A stretch of DNA of 64,000 nt from NCBI RefSeq assembly GCF_001632775.1, contig NZ_CP015249.1, positions 3,762,686 to 3,826,685 of the forward strand, written 5' to 3'. The notes below the pieces were generated by a model. The model was not told the origin of the DNA. It did no database searches and saw nothing but the letters and a program-made list of their open reading frames with translations. Source of the stretch: Dokdonella koreensis DS-123. Its GTDB lineage: Bacteria; Pseudomonadota; Gammaproteobacteria; Xanthomonadales; Rhodanobacteraceae. This document shows, piece by piece, positions 1 through 8,720 of this stretch; position 1 is the first letter of the stretch, and every line of letters begins with the position of its first letter. The translations under genes were made by a program, and so were the position numbers.

Positions 1-708
1 CTGCCGCGGCGCACGGCGGCCGGCGTCGAAGCGCGCCAGGCACAGCACCGTCGTGTTGATCATGTAGCGCAGCACCACCCACCAGGACGCGAACACGCGC
101 GAATGACCGTTGCAGCGCGGCCGCATCGGCGTGGGCACCTCGGCGATCGTGCGGCCTTCGCGCGCCAGCAGCATCAGCACGCCGACGTCCTGGAAGTCGA
201 GCAGGCTCGCCTCGGGCGAGGCCAGGCGCGCCACCGCGCGGCGGTGGTAGAGCCGCAGGCCCGAGGTGAAATCACGCAGCGGCAGGCCGGTCAGCACGCG
301 CAGGTAGTGCCAGGCGACGCGCTTGGGCCGGCTGAGCCGCTCGGTGCAGGTGCCGATCACCACGTCCGCTCCGCTGCGCGCCTGTTCGCCGAACAGCGCC
401 GGCAGCGAGGACGGCAGGTGCTGGCCGTCCGCATCCAGGGTCACCACGCCGCCGTAGCCGCGCCGCAAGGCGTAGCGGATGCCGGCCTGGGTCGCCCCCC
501 AGGCACCCAGCCCGATCGGCAGGACCAGCACCTCGGCGCCCGCCGCGCGGGCCGCCTCGGCGGTACCGTCGTCGCCGGCGTCGTCCACCACCAGCACGTC
601 GCAGCCGAGCACCTGGCGGACGCCGCGCACGACTTCGCCCACCGTGGCCGCCTCGTTACGGGCGGGCATGACGGCCAGGCAATCGCGCGGATTCAAGGGC
701 GGACGCAT
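1..708 (-). CDS. Family 2 glycosyltransferase (3' part outside window)
   Basis: Probably transfers a sugar from an activated donor to a lipid carrier or polysaccharide at the inner face of the cytoplasmic membrane. The 236 visible codons show the GT-A fold: an N-terminal CLAVMPARNEAATVGEVVRG strand-turn, then LVVDDAGDDGT, and the donor/metal-binding TLDADGQH near residue 95. The order matches dolichyl-phosphate-mannose-synthase-like GT2 enzymes. ATG at 708 is the furthest upstream start; an in-frame ATG at 669 (MPARNEA) is an alternative that still keeps the nucleotide-binding strand. The frame is open to base 1, so the C-terminus is missing. The last visible stretch (WWVVLRYMINTTVLCLARFD) is hydrophobic and may begin a membrane segment. 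Substrate cannot be told. Confidence 0.85.
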   Translation of the reverse strand, partial: MRPPLNPRDCLAVMPARNEAATVGEVVRGVRQVLGCDVLVVDDAGDDGTAEAARAAGAEVLVLPIGLGAWGATQAGIRYALRRGYGGVVTLDADGQHLPSSLPALFGEQARSGADVVIGTCTERLSRPKRVAWHYLRVLTGLPLRDFTSGLRLYHRRAVARLASPEASLLDFQDVGVLMLLAREGRTIAEVPTPMRPRCNGHSRVFASWWVVLRYMINTTVLCLARFDAGRRAPRQ

Positions 709-828
709 CGGGATCGGGGCGGGCCCGGCGAGAAAGGACCGCGATTCTCGGCAGTCACGCAAGCCGCTGTCAACCGCGGGCCCGCCGGAAACCGCGTAAC
801 GGCGCGGTTCCGGCCCGCCCGGCGCCGC

Positions 829-1632
829 TCAGCTGACGCTCTCGGCGCTGTAGCGCGCCAGCAGGCCGCTGCGCACCGCGCGGCGATGGATATGGACGAA
901 GAACGCATAGGCCGCCAGCACCTCCAGCACCGCCAGCCCCAGCGCCCAGGCCAGGGTCTGGGCCGGAAACGGCTGGCCGGCGAGGATCGCCCGCATCCCC
1001 TCGAACACGTAGGCCGGCGGCAGCAGGTGGGCGACCCACTGCATCCACGCCGGCAGGATCGACAGCGGATAGAACACCGCCGCGAACGGCGACAGCAGCG
1101 CCGGGATCGGCCAGATCAGCCATTCGGACGCCGGTCCCAGCCGCAGCACGATCGCGCTGGCCAGGATCCCCAGCCCCACGCCGAACAGCAGCAGGACCAG
1201 CAGGAACGGCACGAAGGCCAGCCCGTAGGCGAAGAACGACAGGCCGAACACCCCGGTCGCCAGCGCCAGCATGACCGCCAGGCTGATCGCGCCGGTCGCC
1301 AGGCTGGTCAGCACCAGGCCGGTCACGTATTCGGAGATCGCCAGCGGTGTCGCGAACAGGTTCAGGAGGTTGCGCGCCCAGATGTCCTCGAAGAACGCGG
1401 TCGTCACGCCGTGCATGATGCGGCCGAAGAAATTCCACAGCAGCACCGCGCCGAGCAGACCGAGCGCCAACGCCGGCCCGGCATCCGACAGCGTGGCCAG
1501 GTAGCGCGTGATGAAGCCCCACAGCACGATGTCGATCGCGCTCCAGGCGAAGGCCGGCACCAGCCGGGTCGGGCTGGCGCGCATCAGGTAGAACTGGCGC
1601 AGCACGATCGCGCCGACACGACGCAGTTTCAT
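829..1632 (-). CDS. ABC-2 type transporter permease
   Basis: Integral membrane half of an ABC exporter, 267 aa. The sequence has about six hydrophobic segments, for example around residues 25-50, 60-80, 105-130, 140-170, 180-200 and 225-250, in the usual ABC-2/NodJ arrangement and length. ATG at 1632 (MKLRRVGAIVLRQFYLMRAS) is chosen because it overlaps the stop of the upstream ATPase gene by four bases (ATGA), which implies translational coupling. The pair is therefore one exporter operon. The cargo is unknown; polysaccharide or drug export are the usual roles of this class, and the neighbouring glycosyltransferase does not settle the matter. Confidence 0.88.
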   Translation of the reverse strand: MKLRRVGAIVLRQFYLMRASPTRLVPAFAWSAIDIVLWGFITRYLATLSDAGPALALGLLGAVLLWNFFGRIMHGVTTAFFEDIWARNLLNLFATPLAISEYVTGLVLTSLATGAISLAVMLALATGVFGLSFFAYGLAFVPFLLVLLLFGVGLGILASAIVLRLGPASEWLIWPIPALLSPFAAVFYPLSILPAWMQWVAHLLPPAYVFEGMRAILAGQPFPAQTLAWALGLAVLEVLAAYAFFVHIHRRAVRSGLLARYSAESVS

Positions 1633-2411
1633 CGCTCCCCCTCGGCCGCCAGCGGCTGGCGCGCCAGGCGGATGAACAGCGCGTCCAGCGAATCGGCACC
1701 GTGCTGGTGCGGCAGCGTGCGCGGATCGCCTTCCAGCAGGATGCGCCCCTGCGCCAGGAACAGCACGCGGTCGCAGACTGCCTGCACCTCGTGCATGTTG
1801 TGCGAGGTCCACAGGATGCCGCCACGACCACGGTCGGCGATGCCGCGGATCAGTGCGCGCAGGTCCTGGGCCGTCGCCGGGTCCAGCGAGGCGGTCGGCT
1901 CGTCCAGCAGCAGCAGGACCGGATCGTTGAGTACCGCCTTGGCCAGGCCCACACGCGTCTGCTCGCCCGAGGACAGCAGACCGCAGCGCGTGTCGGCGAA
2001 GCGCACGAGGTCGAACTCGGCCAGCAGGTCCTCGATGCGGCGGCCGAGGTCCGGCACCTCATAGAGCATGCCGAACCAGCGCAGGTTCTGGCGCACGGTC
2101 AGGTTGCCCGGCAGCGCCGCGTAGACCGCTGCGAAATTGCTGCGCGCCAGCGCCTGCGAACGGTGGCGCGCCAGGTCCACGCCGTCGATCCGGATGCTGC
2201 CCGCGCTCGGCGCCAGCAGGCCCAGGATCATGTTGATCGTGGTCGTCTTGCCGGCGCCGTTGGGGCCGAGCAGGCCGACGATCTCGCCGCGGCCGACCGT
2301 GAAGGCGATGCCGTCCACCGCCGTCGTCGCGCCGTAGCGCTTGGCGAGATCGGCGACGGCGAGTACCGGCGCGGCGCCCGGGCCGGCGCGCCCGGCGCCG
2401 ATCGCCGTCAT
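1629..2411 (-). CDS. ABC transporter ATP-binding protein
   Basis: Cytoplasmic ATPase that powers the permease encoded immediately downstream, 260 aa. It carries Walker A (GPNGAGKTT, near residue 50), an ABC signature variant LSSGEQTR, Walker B with catalytic Glu (LLLLDEPTASLD) and the switch His (TSHNMHE), so it should hydrolyse ATP. The signature begins LSSGE rather than LSGGQ, as in several ABC-2 exporter ATPases. Its stop codon overlaps the permease start. A 28-base gap separates its start from the stop of the carboxypeptidase gene on the same strand, so the three genes may be co-transcribed. Confidence 0.92.
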   Translation of the reverse strand: MTAIGAGRAGPGAAPVLAVADLAKRYGATTAVDGIAFTVGRGEIVGLLGPNGAGKTTTINMILGLLAPSAGSIRIDGVDLARHRSQALARSNFAAVYAALPGNLTVRQNLRWFGMLYEVPDLGRRIEDLLAEFDLVRFADTRCGLLSSGEQTRVGLAKAVLNDPVLLLLDEPTASLDPATAQDLRALIRGIADRGRGGILWTSHNMHEVQAVCDRVLFLAQGRILLEGDPRTLPHQHGADSLDALFIRLARQPLAAEGER

Positions 2412-2439
2412 CGGCAGGCTCCGACGTGTCGGAGCCGCA

Positions 2440-4899
2440 TCACGGCTCGAACCCGTCGTCGAACAGCGGATCGACGCCGGCCCGGCACTGCGCGTCCGGC
2501 AGGCCCACCGTCAGGTTGTCCACGCTCCAACCGTCGAACTCACCCGAGGCGTCGCTGCGCGTGCGCAGGCGCAGTTGGACGCTGCCCTGTCCCGCCAGCT
2601 GCGGCAGGTCCAGCGTCACGCGCCGCCACTGCGCACGGCCGCTGCAGCGGTAGACCTCGCTCCAGACCGCATGCGCCGCGTCGGTCGACACCTCGACGAC
2701 ACCGGTATCGTAGGTTTCCTCGGTGTAGCAGCGCTCGTCGAAGGCCAGCGACACCGCCGCGTAGCCGGACAGGTCCAGTGCCGGCGAGACCAGGCGCAGG
2801 TCCGTGCTCGACGGATAGCGCCCGCCCGGGCTGTCGTTCCAGACGTGCTGGCCGGTCACCGTCGGCTCGATGCCCCAGCCGCCGGTCGCCGGCTGCGGCG
2901 TCCAGCCGGCATTGCCGGCCTCGACGTCGTCGGCGAACGCGTTGCACTGCGGACTGAGCGCGATATCGCGCGTGCGCGTCGCGCCGGCCACCAGCGCGAG
3001 GTTCTCGATCCGCTCGGTCAGGTAGCCGAAGCGGCGCGCCTCCAGCACCGCCGATCCCGGATGCGCATGCAGGCGGTAGCTGCCGTCGCTCGCGGCGGGC
3101 AGCGCGCGGACGTCGCCGTCGCTCTCCACCAGGCGCACCCCGGCCGCCAGCGGCAGCCCGGTCGTGCGGTCGGTGACGGTACCGGCGACCGTCGCCACCG
3201 TGCCGGCCGCCGCCACCTCGACGAAGGCCGAGGCCGGCGGACCGTCCGCGCCGGCGGCGTTGCGCGCCTGCACGTGCACGGGGTGGCGGCCGGCCCCGAG
3301 CGCAGCGGCGCTGACCGGCGCCGATACCGCCTCGGCGGCCTGGTCGAAGGCGCCGTCGTCCGCCGTCAGCGGCAGGCTGGACGCCGCGTGCCACGGCAGG
3401 GCGTCGATGCTCGCGCTGGCCGCGGTGATCGCGAACACCGGCTGCGCGGCGCCGTAGACGTTGTAGCCGCCGTCGTCCGCCCGGGCGCGGATCCGCGCCG
3501 TCTCGCCGGCGAGGATCAGGTTCGGCTCCACGCGCACCTCGGCCACGTCCGGCCCGGCCGGCAGCCGGTACGGCGCCGCCAGGTTGCGCGCGATGTAGCG
3601 CAGTCCCGCCAGGTTCTTCGGCCAGGTGTCGTCCTCGAACGCCGCGCAGTCCTGGAAGAAGTCCAGGCCGCCCAGCTCGATCGTGTAGGCCGCCACGCCG
3701 AGCGCGCCGTAGGCCGTATCGGGCGTGGTGCCGCTGGTCGCGCCGATGCCGTTGGAGACGATCGGCAGGTATCCGTTGTGCCAGCCGATGCGGCGCGCGA
3801 ACGTGGTCAGCTGCGGCGCGTTCGGCGCCGGCGTCGCGGTGTCGCCCCACGGCCACAGCACCAGCCGGCCGTTGCTGTGCAGGTCCAGCACCACGCCGGT
3901 GACCGTGTCCGCTGCCGGCGTGGTGCGGTCGTCGAGGCGGCGGTCGGCGAACAGGCCGCCCGCATACGGCGCGCCGGCCGAGGCCTGCACACCGGCGACA
4001 TAGGCCATCACCGCCTGCGTCTCCGGCTCCGACGCCGCCGCCGGCCCGCGGAACGTCTGCGTGCACGGATCGGCGCTGGCGCCGCCCGCGTTCCAGTTGA
4101 ACGGATAGTTGCGGTTGAGATCGACGCCCGCGTGGTAGCTGCCGGTCGGCGGCTGCGCCGTGCAGGCGCCGAAGGCGTCGTCGGCGTTCTTGCGCCAGAG
4201 CACGCCGGTCTCGGCGATCTTGCGACCGTCCGGGTTGGCCTGCACCAGCAGATGGATCTGGTAGTGGTCGAGCAGCGTCGTCGCGTCCGCGTCGCGGCCG
4301 TAGCCGGTCGCCAGCCACTCGCCGAAGCGCAGCGCCGCCTCCGCCGTCACGTACTCGCGCGCATGGATGCCGCCCAGCACGAACAGCGCCGGCTTGTCCG
4401 GGAACGTGCCCGCCGTCGCCGCCTGGGTCAAACGCAGCACCTTGAGCGCGTGACCCGCGCCGGGGTCCTGGGTGCGCCGCCACGACGGCCCGATCTCGAC
4501 CACCGAAGCCAGGGCCGGATACGTCGCCGCCAGTTGCTGCATGCGCGCTTCGGACTCCTCGACCGTGCGGTAGCAGGCGTAGCCGGGGATGCTCTCGGCG
4601 GCGCCGTGGCGCTCCAGGTCCTGCAGGCGCGCACTGGCCACCGCATCGATGCGTACCGCGAATCCGGCCGCGCCCAGGCGCGCCAGCGTCGCGCCGTCGG
4701 CCACCGCCGTGACCCGCCGGCGCAAGGGATCGACCGCGGGATGGCCGAACTCCGTCGCCAGCCGGTCGCGCTCGGCGTCGTCGGCATAGTCGATCTCGGC
4801 GATCCAGCTCGCTGCCGGCACGGCCAGCGGCCATCCGAGCGCAGCGGCCAGGACCGGGGCGAGACAGCGGCGCGAACGCAATCCAGCGGCGGCGGGCAT
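2440..4899 (-). CDS. Secreted M14 zinc carboxypeptidase with C-terminal beta domains
   Basis: Exported metallopeptidase expected to trim C-terminal residues of extracellular peptides, 819 aa. A signal peptide (RRCLAPVLAAALGWPLAVPA) is followed by an inhibitor-like propeptide and the M14 domain. Zinc ligands are seen in GGIHAREY (about residue 178) and in DLHSNGR (about 338); substrate-binding NPDGR and the catalytic Glu in YTIELGG (about 408) are present, so it looks active. A carboxypeptidase-regulatory-like segment (GTVTDRTTGLPL) and a jelly-roll/MAM-like domain follow. The last residues, LFDDGFEP, match the tail seen on other secreted proteins in this window. It is transcribed away from phoH across a 181-base gap. 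Confidence 0.93.
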   Translation of the reverse strand: MPAAAGLRSRRCLAPVLAAALGWPLAVPAASWIAEIDYADDAERDRLATEFGHPAVDPLRRRVTAVADGATLARLGAAGFAVRIDAVASARLQDLERHGAAESIPGYACYRTVEESEARMQQLAATYPALASVVEIGPSWRRTQDPGAGHALKVLRLTQAATAGTFPDKPALFVLGGIHAREYVTAEAALRFGEWLATGYGRDADATTLLDHYQIHLLVQANPDGRKIAETGVLWRKNADDAFGACTAQPPTGSYHAGVDLNRNYPFNWNAGGASADPCTQTFRGPAAASEPETQAVMAYVAGVQASAGAPYAGGLFADRRLDDRTTPAADTVTGVVLDLHSNGRLVLWPWGDTATPAPNAPQLTTFARRIGWHNGYLPIVSNGIGATSGTTPDTAYGALGVAAYTIELGGLDFFQDCAAFEDDTWPKNLAGLRYIARNLAAPYRLPAGPDVAEVRVEPNLILAGETARIRARADDGGYNVYGAAQPVFAITAASASIDALPWHAASSLPLTADDGAFDQAAEAVSAPVSAAALGAGRHPVHVQARNAAGADGPPASAFVEVAAAGTVATVAGTVTDRTTGLPLAAGVRLVESDGDVRALPAASDGSYRLHAHPGSAVLEARRFGYLTERIENLALVAGATRTRDIALSPQCNAFADDVEAGNAGWTPQPATGGWGIEPTVTGQHVWNDSPGGRYPSSTDLRLVSPALDLSGYAAVSLAFDERCYTEETYDTGVVEVSTDAAHAVWSEVYRCSGRAQWRRVTLDLPQLAGQGSVQLRLRTRSDASGEFDGWSVDNLTVGLPDAQCRAGVDPLFDDGFEP

Positions 4900-5080
4900 G
4901 ACGGACCATCCTGATCGGCGACGAGCGCCGGATGGTAGCTGCCGGGCGGTGCGAAGGCCACGCGCTGGAGGTCATGCAGCGGCCGTGGCGCAGCGGACTC
5001 GTCCGCCGGATGAATGCTGGACGCTGCGCGCCGCGTGTTCGGGTGACGCCGGCCGGGCGGCGCGCTACCCTCGCGCGCCT

Positions 5081-6061
5081 ATGACCGAACCCACCCAGCA
5101 CGATTTCACCCTGGAGCCGGACGACAACGAACGGCTGTCGAACCTGGTCGGCCCGTTCGACGAGCACCTGCGCCAGATCGAACTGCGGCTCGGCGTCGAG
5201 ATCGCCAACCGCGGCCACGTGTTCCGCGTGATCGGCGACGCGCGGCCGGTGCAGCTGGCCACGCGCCTGCTGCAGCGCCTCTACGCCGCCACCGCCGACG
5301 AGGTGCTGACCGCGCCCCAGATCAACCTGCACCTGCAGGAGTCGGGCATCGAGGCGATCGCCGCCGAGGCCGCCGAAGGCGTCCAGGACGTCAGCGTCAA
5401 GGTCAAGCGCGGCACGATCCGCGGCCGCGGTCCCAACCAGGCGCGCTACCTGCACGCGATCGCCACCCACGACATCAACTTCGGCATCGGCCCGGCCGGC
5501 ACCGGCAAGACCTACCTCGCCGTCGCGATGGCGGTCGACGCGCTCAACGACAACCGCGCCCAGCGCCTGATCCTGGTGCGTCCCGCGGTGGAGGCCGGCG
5601 AGAAGCTCGGCTTCCTGCCCGGCGACCTCACGCAGAAGGTGGACCCGTACCTGCGTCCCCTCTACGACGCCCTCTACGAGATGCTCGGCATCGAGCGCGT
5701 GACCAAGCTGATCGAGCGCAACGTCATCGAGATCGCCCCGCTCGCCTACATGCGCGGACGCACCCTGAACGACTCGTTCGTGATCCTCGACGAAGCGCAG
5801 AACACCACCGTCGAGCAGATGAAGATGTTCCTGACACGCATCGGCTTCGGTTCCGTCGCCGTCGTCACCGGCGACGTCACCCAGACCGACCTGCCGCGCC
5901 ACATCCGCTCCGGCCTGCGCGACGCCATCGAGGTGCTGCGCGACGTCGAGGGCATCAGCTTCACGTTCTTCAACGCCAAGGACGTCGTCCGCCACCCGCT
6001 GGTCCAACGCATCGTCCGTGCCTACGAGGCGCACGAAGGCCTACCGAAGGAAGCCCCATGA
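5081..6061 (+). CDS. ybeZ: PhoH-like ATPase (YbeZ)
   Basis: Cytoplasmic PhoH-family NTPase, 326 aa, associated with RNA metabolism and ribosome-related functions through its usual partner YbeY. An N-terminal KH-like region (residues 1-110) precedes the P-loop GPAGTGKT (about 137) and Walker B VILDEAQN (about 230); TGDVTQTDLP is the family's sensor motif. ATG at 5081 (MTEPTQHDF) fits the family length; no good Shine-Dalgarno is seen. The gene overlaps the next by ATGA. In most proteobacteria ybeZ is followed directly by ybeY; here an exported protein gene sits between them. Confidence 0.93.
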   Translation: MTEPTQHDFTLEPDDNERLSNLVGPFDEHLRQIELRLGVEIANRGHVFRVIGDARPVQLATRLLQRLYAATADEVLTAPQINLHLQESGIEAIAAEAAEGVQDVSVKVKRGTIRGRGPNQARYLHAIATHDINFGIGPAGTGKTYLAVAMAVDALNDNRAQRLILVRPAVEAGEKLGFLPGDLTQKVDPYLRPLYDALYEMLGIERVTKLIERNVIEIAPLAYMRGRTLNDSFVILDEAQNTTVEQMKMFLTRIGFGSVAVVTGDVTQTDLPRHIRSGLRDAIEVLRDVEGISFTFFNAKDVVRHPLVQRIVRAYEAHEGLPKEAP

Positions 6062-6924
6062 TCACCCCGTACCGCCGCCTGGCGGCGCTCGCCCTGCTCG
6101 CCGCCCTGCCGGCTGCCGCGCAGACCTACAACGGGCCCGAAAGCGTGGAGGCACATCCGCGCCTCAAGCGCCTGCTGGTCAGCAATACCGGCGGCGGCAA
6201 CGTGCTCGCACGCGCCGAGGACGGCACGCTCAGCGTGTTCACGTCCGACCCGTCCTCGCCGTACGGCATCGAGCTGCTGGCCGGCACGCTGTTCGTGCTC
6301 GACTCCGGCCGCGTCAAGGGCTACGACATCGACAGCGCCGCGCCGGTGATGAACCTGCCGCTGACCGGCGCCGCGTTCCTCAACGGCATCACGTCCAACG
6401 GCCTGGACACGCTCTACGTCAGCGACTTCAACGGACGGCGCATCTACCAGGTCGGCGTCGCCGACCTCGGTGCGCCGACGCAGGTCGAGCTGACCTCCAC
6501 CGGCACCGCGACGCCGAACGGCGTGGTCTACGACCGCGACGGCAACCGCCTGCTGATCGCGACCTGGGGCAGCAATGCCAAGGTGCTGAGCCTGGACCTC
6601 GGCACGCCCGGCGCGACGCCGCAGACACTGATCCAGACCACGCTCGGCAACATCGACGGCATCGTGCTCGACTGCCGCGGCACGCTCTTCGTCGCCGCCT
6701 GGAGCGGCTGCGGTACCGCCGGAGGCTGCCTGCGCCGCTTCGACCCGCCGTTCGCGATCGACTCGCCGGCCGTCGTCGTCGCCAATGGCCTGGCCAATCC
6801 CGCCGACATCGACTACGACATGCGCACGGCCGAGATCACCGTGCCCGAATCCGGCGGCGCGCGCGTCAGCCTGCATCCCAGCAGCTGCGGTCGCTCCCTC
6901 TTCATCGACGACTTCGAGCGGTGA
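6058..6924 (+). CDS. Exported beta-propeller (SMP-30/NHL-like) protein
   Basis: A 288 aa protein with a clear signal peptide ([18 protein letters not shown]) and repeated beta-strand units such as [39 protein letters not shown] and [18 protein letters not shown], typical of SMP-30/NHL propellers. No catalytic residues can be assigned. It ends [10 protein letters not shown], the same acidic-Phe tail found on the M14 and S53 peptidases. Its ATG overlaps the ybeZ stop (ATGA), so it is translationally coupled to a cytosolic RNA-metabolism gene, and ybeY follows 7 bases later. The function is unknown and the position is unusual. Confidence 0.85.
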   Translation: MITPYRRLAALALLAALPAAAQTYNGPESVEAHPRLKRLLVSNTGGGNVLARAEDGTLSVFTSDPSSPYGIELLAGTLFVLDSGRVKGYDIDSAAPVMNLPLTGAAFLNGITSNGLDTLYVSDFNGRRIYQVGVADLGAPTQVELTSTGTATPNGVVYDRDGNRLLIATWGSNAKVLSLDLGTPGATPQTLIQTTLGNIDGIVLDCRGTLFVAAWSGCGTAGGCLRRFDPPFAIDSPAVVVANGLANPADIDYDMRTAEITVPESGGARVSLHPSSCGRSLFIDDFER

Positions 6925-6931
6925 TGCCGGC

Positions 6932-7402
6932 TTGACCGCCGAACCGACCGTGCACCTGTCGCTCGCCGTCGGCCTGCTGCGCCGCGGCCTGCCACAGCGC
7001 ACGAGCTTCGCGCGCTGGGTCGCCGCGGCCGTCGCCGCCGCCCGCCGCCGCCGCGCGACCGAGCTGTCGATCCGCCTGGTCGGCGTCGACGAAGGGCGGC
7101 TGCTCAATGTCCAGTACCGCGGTCGCGACTACGCGACCAACGTGCTGTCGTTTCCTGCCGACCTGCCACCAGGTCTCCGGCTGCCGCTGATCGGCGACCT
7201 GGTGATCTGCGCACCGGTCGTCGCGCGCGAGGCCGCCGAACAGGGCAAGACCGCCCGCGACCACTACGCCCACCTCACCGTCCACGGTGTGCTGCACCTG
7301 CTCGGCTACGACCATGAAGCCGACGCCGACGCCGAGCGCATGGAGGCGCTGGAAACGCGCGTGCTGGCCGGGCTGGGCGTGGCCGACCCGTATCGCGATT
7401 GA
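6932..7402 (+). CDS. ybeY: Endoribonuclease YbeY
   Basis: Metal-dependent endoribonuclease involved in 16S rRNA 3' maturation and ribosome quality control, about 156 aa. The zinc site H-x3-H-x5-H is intact in [12 protein letters not shown] near the C-terminus, and NVLSFPAD is the conserved central strand. The start is uncertain: the TTG at 6932 ([14 protein letters not shown]) gives the expected family length, while an in-frame ATG at 6785 would overlap most of the preceding gene's end and is unlikely. A GTG at 6950 is a shorter option. The final codons and about 35 bases beyond them are repeated near 8588. Confidence 0.9.
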   Translation: MTAEPTVHLSLAVGLLRRGLPQRTSFARWVAAAVAAARRRRATELSIRLVGVDEGRLLNVQYRGRDYATNVLSFPADLPPGLRLPLIGDLVICAPVVAREAAEQGKTARDHYAHLTVHGVLHLLGYDHEADADAERMEALETRVLAGLGVADPYRD

Positions 7403-7426
7403 CATGCACGACGGGTGATCCGGCCT
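7362..7426 (+). repeat. Direct repeat copy 1 (ybeY tail)
   Basis: The last codons of ybeY plus 24 downstream bases. A copy differing at a handful of positions and by one inserted base lies at 8588-8652. Both run from TGCTGGCCGGGCTGGGCGT through TATCGCGATTGACA to GACGGGTGATCCGGCC. The two copies bracket the secreted orphan and the LytTR fragment, consistent with a segmental duplication or insertion. Confidence 0.85.
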
Positions 7427-7585
7427 CGGCCGGCGTTTCGAGCTGAAGCCCATCCCGGCCGCAGCACCCCGATCTGTTTCGGCCACCCCCACTCCGCTGC
7501 AACGGTAGTGCCCCCATCACCGTCCGTATCCGTGCCGGCACCCCGAGTGCGGGGAGATGCCGGCGCTTCGATGAAGGGAGGCCTC

Positions 7586-8302
7586 ATGAAGATGCAACGA
7601 GCATGGCGAGTTCGGTTGCTGGCTTTGGGGTTGGCAGCCGCCCAGACTGCTACGGCCCAGACTGCGGGCGTAGTCGAAACATACGACCAGATACCACCCT
7701 GGCTACTGGGTTCGGGAACTGCGGAGTATCCATCCGAAGGCGGCAATCCCGGCGCGCATGCGCGGATGTACCAGCCCTACATCGACGGCTTGTTCTTTTC
7801 GTACTGGAATGGCTGGTCCGAATTCTTCGTCGGCAATTACGCGTCCAGCGTGGCCGTGACCTTCGGTCTGGACCTGAAGGTCGAGCGGATTCATCACTTT
7901 TCCGGACTGCCTCTTCCCGCCAAACTTTGGGTGAGAATCGGTAACACCGAGCGAACGGCGGTCGTGGTGTATCACCTGGCAGACATGGCGGAGGGGCAGG
8001 ACTGGCGTACGCTGCGTCTCACATGGAATCCACGCAGTACAGTTCTGCCCGACGGCTGGGTTGGCTTTACGAGCAGTCCCTACACATTAGCGCCGGGGCT
8101 GCCCGAGGGCATCAGTTTCGCCGACGTGATGGCCAATGTCGGCTATGTTTCCCTGACTACGGACCAGCTGGGCGCGTTCACCCCCGGCCATAGCCTTGGG
8201 TTCGACCTACGGGTCGACAACCTGATGATCGTTCACTACGGCGACGTTGTTTTCAAGGGTGGATTCGAAGGCGTCGAGCGGTCCGACCCCGGCGGCATCT
8301 AG
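7586..8302 (+). CDS. Secreted protein of unknown function
   Basis: A 238 aa exported protein with no family I recognise. ATG at 7586 is chosen because AGGGAGG lies four bases upstream and because it begins a good signal peptide (VRLLALGLAAAQTATAQT); an ATG at 7571 is in frame but overlaps that ribosome site. The mature part is rich in aromatic and beta-forming residues (FFSYWNGWSEFFVGNYASS). Near the end it carries DVVFKGGFEG, a divergent form of the acidic-Phe tail, followed by ten extra residues; other tails end at that point. The gene lies between the two copies of the ybeY-tail repeat and uses less extreme GC than its neighbours. Confidence 0.75.
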   Translation: MKMQRAWRVRLLALGLAAAQTATAQTAGVVETYDQIPPWLLGSGTAEYPSEGGNPGAHARMYQPYIDGLFFSYWNGWSEFFVGNYASSVAVTFGLDLKVERIHHFSGLPLPAKLWVRIGNTERTAVVVYHLADMAEGQDWRTLRLTWNPRSTVLPDGWVGFTSSPYTLAPGLPEGISFADVMANVGYVSLTTDQLGAFTPGHSLGFDLRVDNLMIVHYGDVVFKGGFEGVERSDPGGI

Positions 8303-8390
8303 GCGTTCGACCACCACGAGCAACACGACGAGGAGGTCCACGTCGCCGCCCCCGTAGACGCGGACGTGCCCTGCCACGCTGGCACATTCG

Positions 8391-8583
8391 GAACAACAGC
8401 GCACGCAGCTTGCGTGCGCCTTCCCGGCTGGTGCGCAGCGTTTCGCCGTTGCGCGGGGCGACCCGGAAGCAGCCGCTGCCGGCCGGCTCGGCCCGGTCGA
8501 AAGGGTCGAGGTCGACGATGCCGGAACGATGGATGCGCACGAAGCGCGTGGGATCGAGGCGGCGCTCGAACTCGCCGAGGCTG
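8391..8583 (-). pseudogene. Truncated copy of LytTR DNA-binding domain
   Basis: About 193 bases that match the 3' end of the intact LytTR regulator gene (12582-12776) at most positions. In the minus frame it reads SLGEFERRLDPTRF, then IHRSGIVDLD and NGETLRTSREGARKL. The N-terminal membrane part and first half of the LytTR domain are missing, and the original stop after LLF is lost, so the frame runs on to 8253 across the end of the neighbouring gene. A chance ATG at 8588 could start a 111-residue product, but no ribosome site is seen. It joins the ybeY-tail repeat at its 5' side. Best read as a remnant of recombination. Confidence 0.8.
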
Positions 8584-8587
8584 CGCA

Positions 8588-8652
8588 TGCTGGCCGGGCT
8601 GGGCGTGGCTGCCCCCCTATCGCGATTGACACCGGCGACGGGTGATCCGGCC
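8588..8652 (+). repeat. Direct repeat copy 2 (ybeY-tail-like)
   Basis: Second copy of the ybeY 3' end and its downstream flank (see 7362-7426), now without the rest of ybeY. It starts about five bases after the LytTR fragment, so the two duplicated pieces are fused here. The rest of 8303-8720 holds a 9-bp hairpin but no gene that I can support. Confidence 0.82.
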
Positions 8653-8678
8653 GCGTCACGCACCGGCGCCGCACGGCA

Positions 8679-8700
8679 GGCGCCCGGATCGCCGGGCGCC
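8679..8700. terminator. GC-rich hairpin upstream of the GlxA-type regulator
   Basis: A perfect 9-bp inverted repeat (GGCGCCCGG, loop ATCG) twenty bases before the regulator start. No U-tract follows on the plus strand. It may be a weak terminator or an operator-like palindrome; the sequence alone does not decide. Confidence 0.35.
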
Positions 8701-8720
8701 GCTTCCGCTACCCTTTCGCG

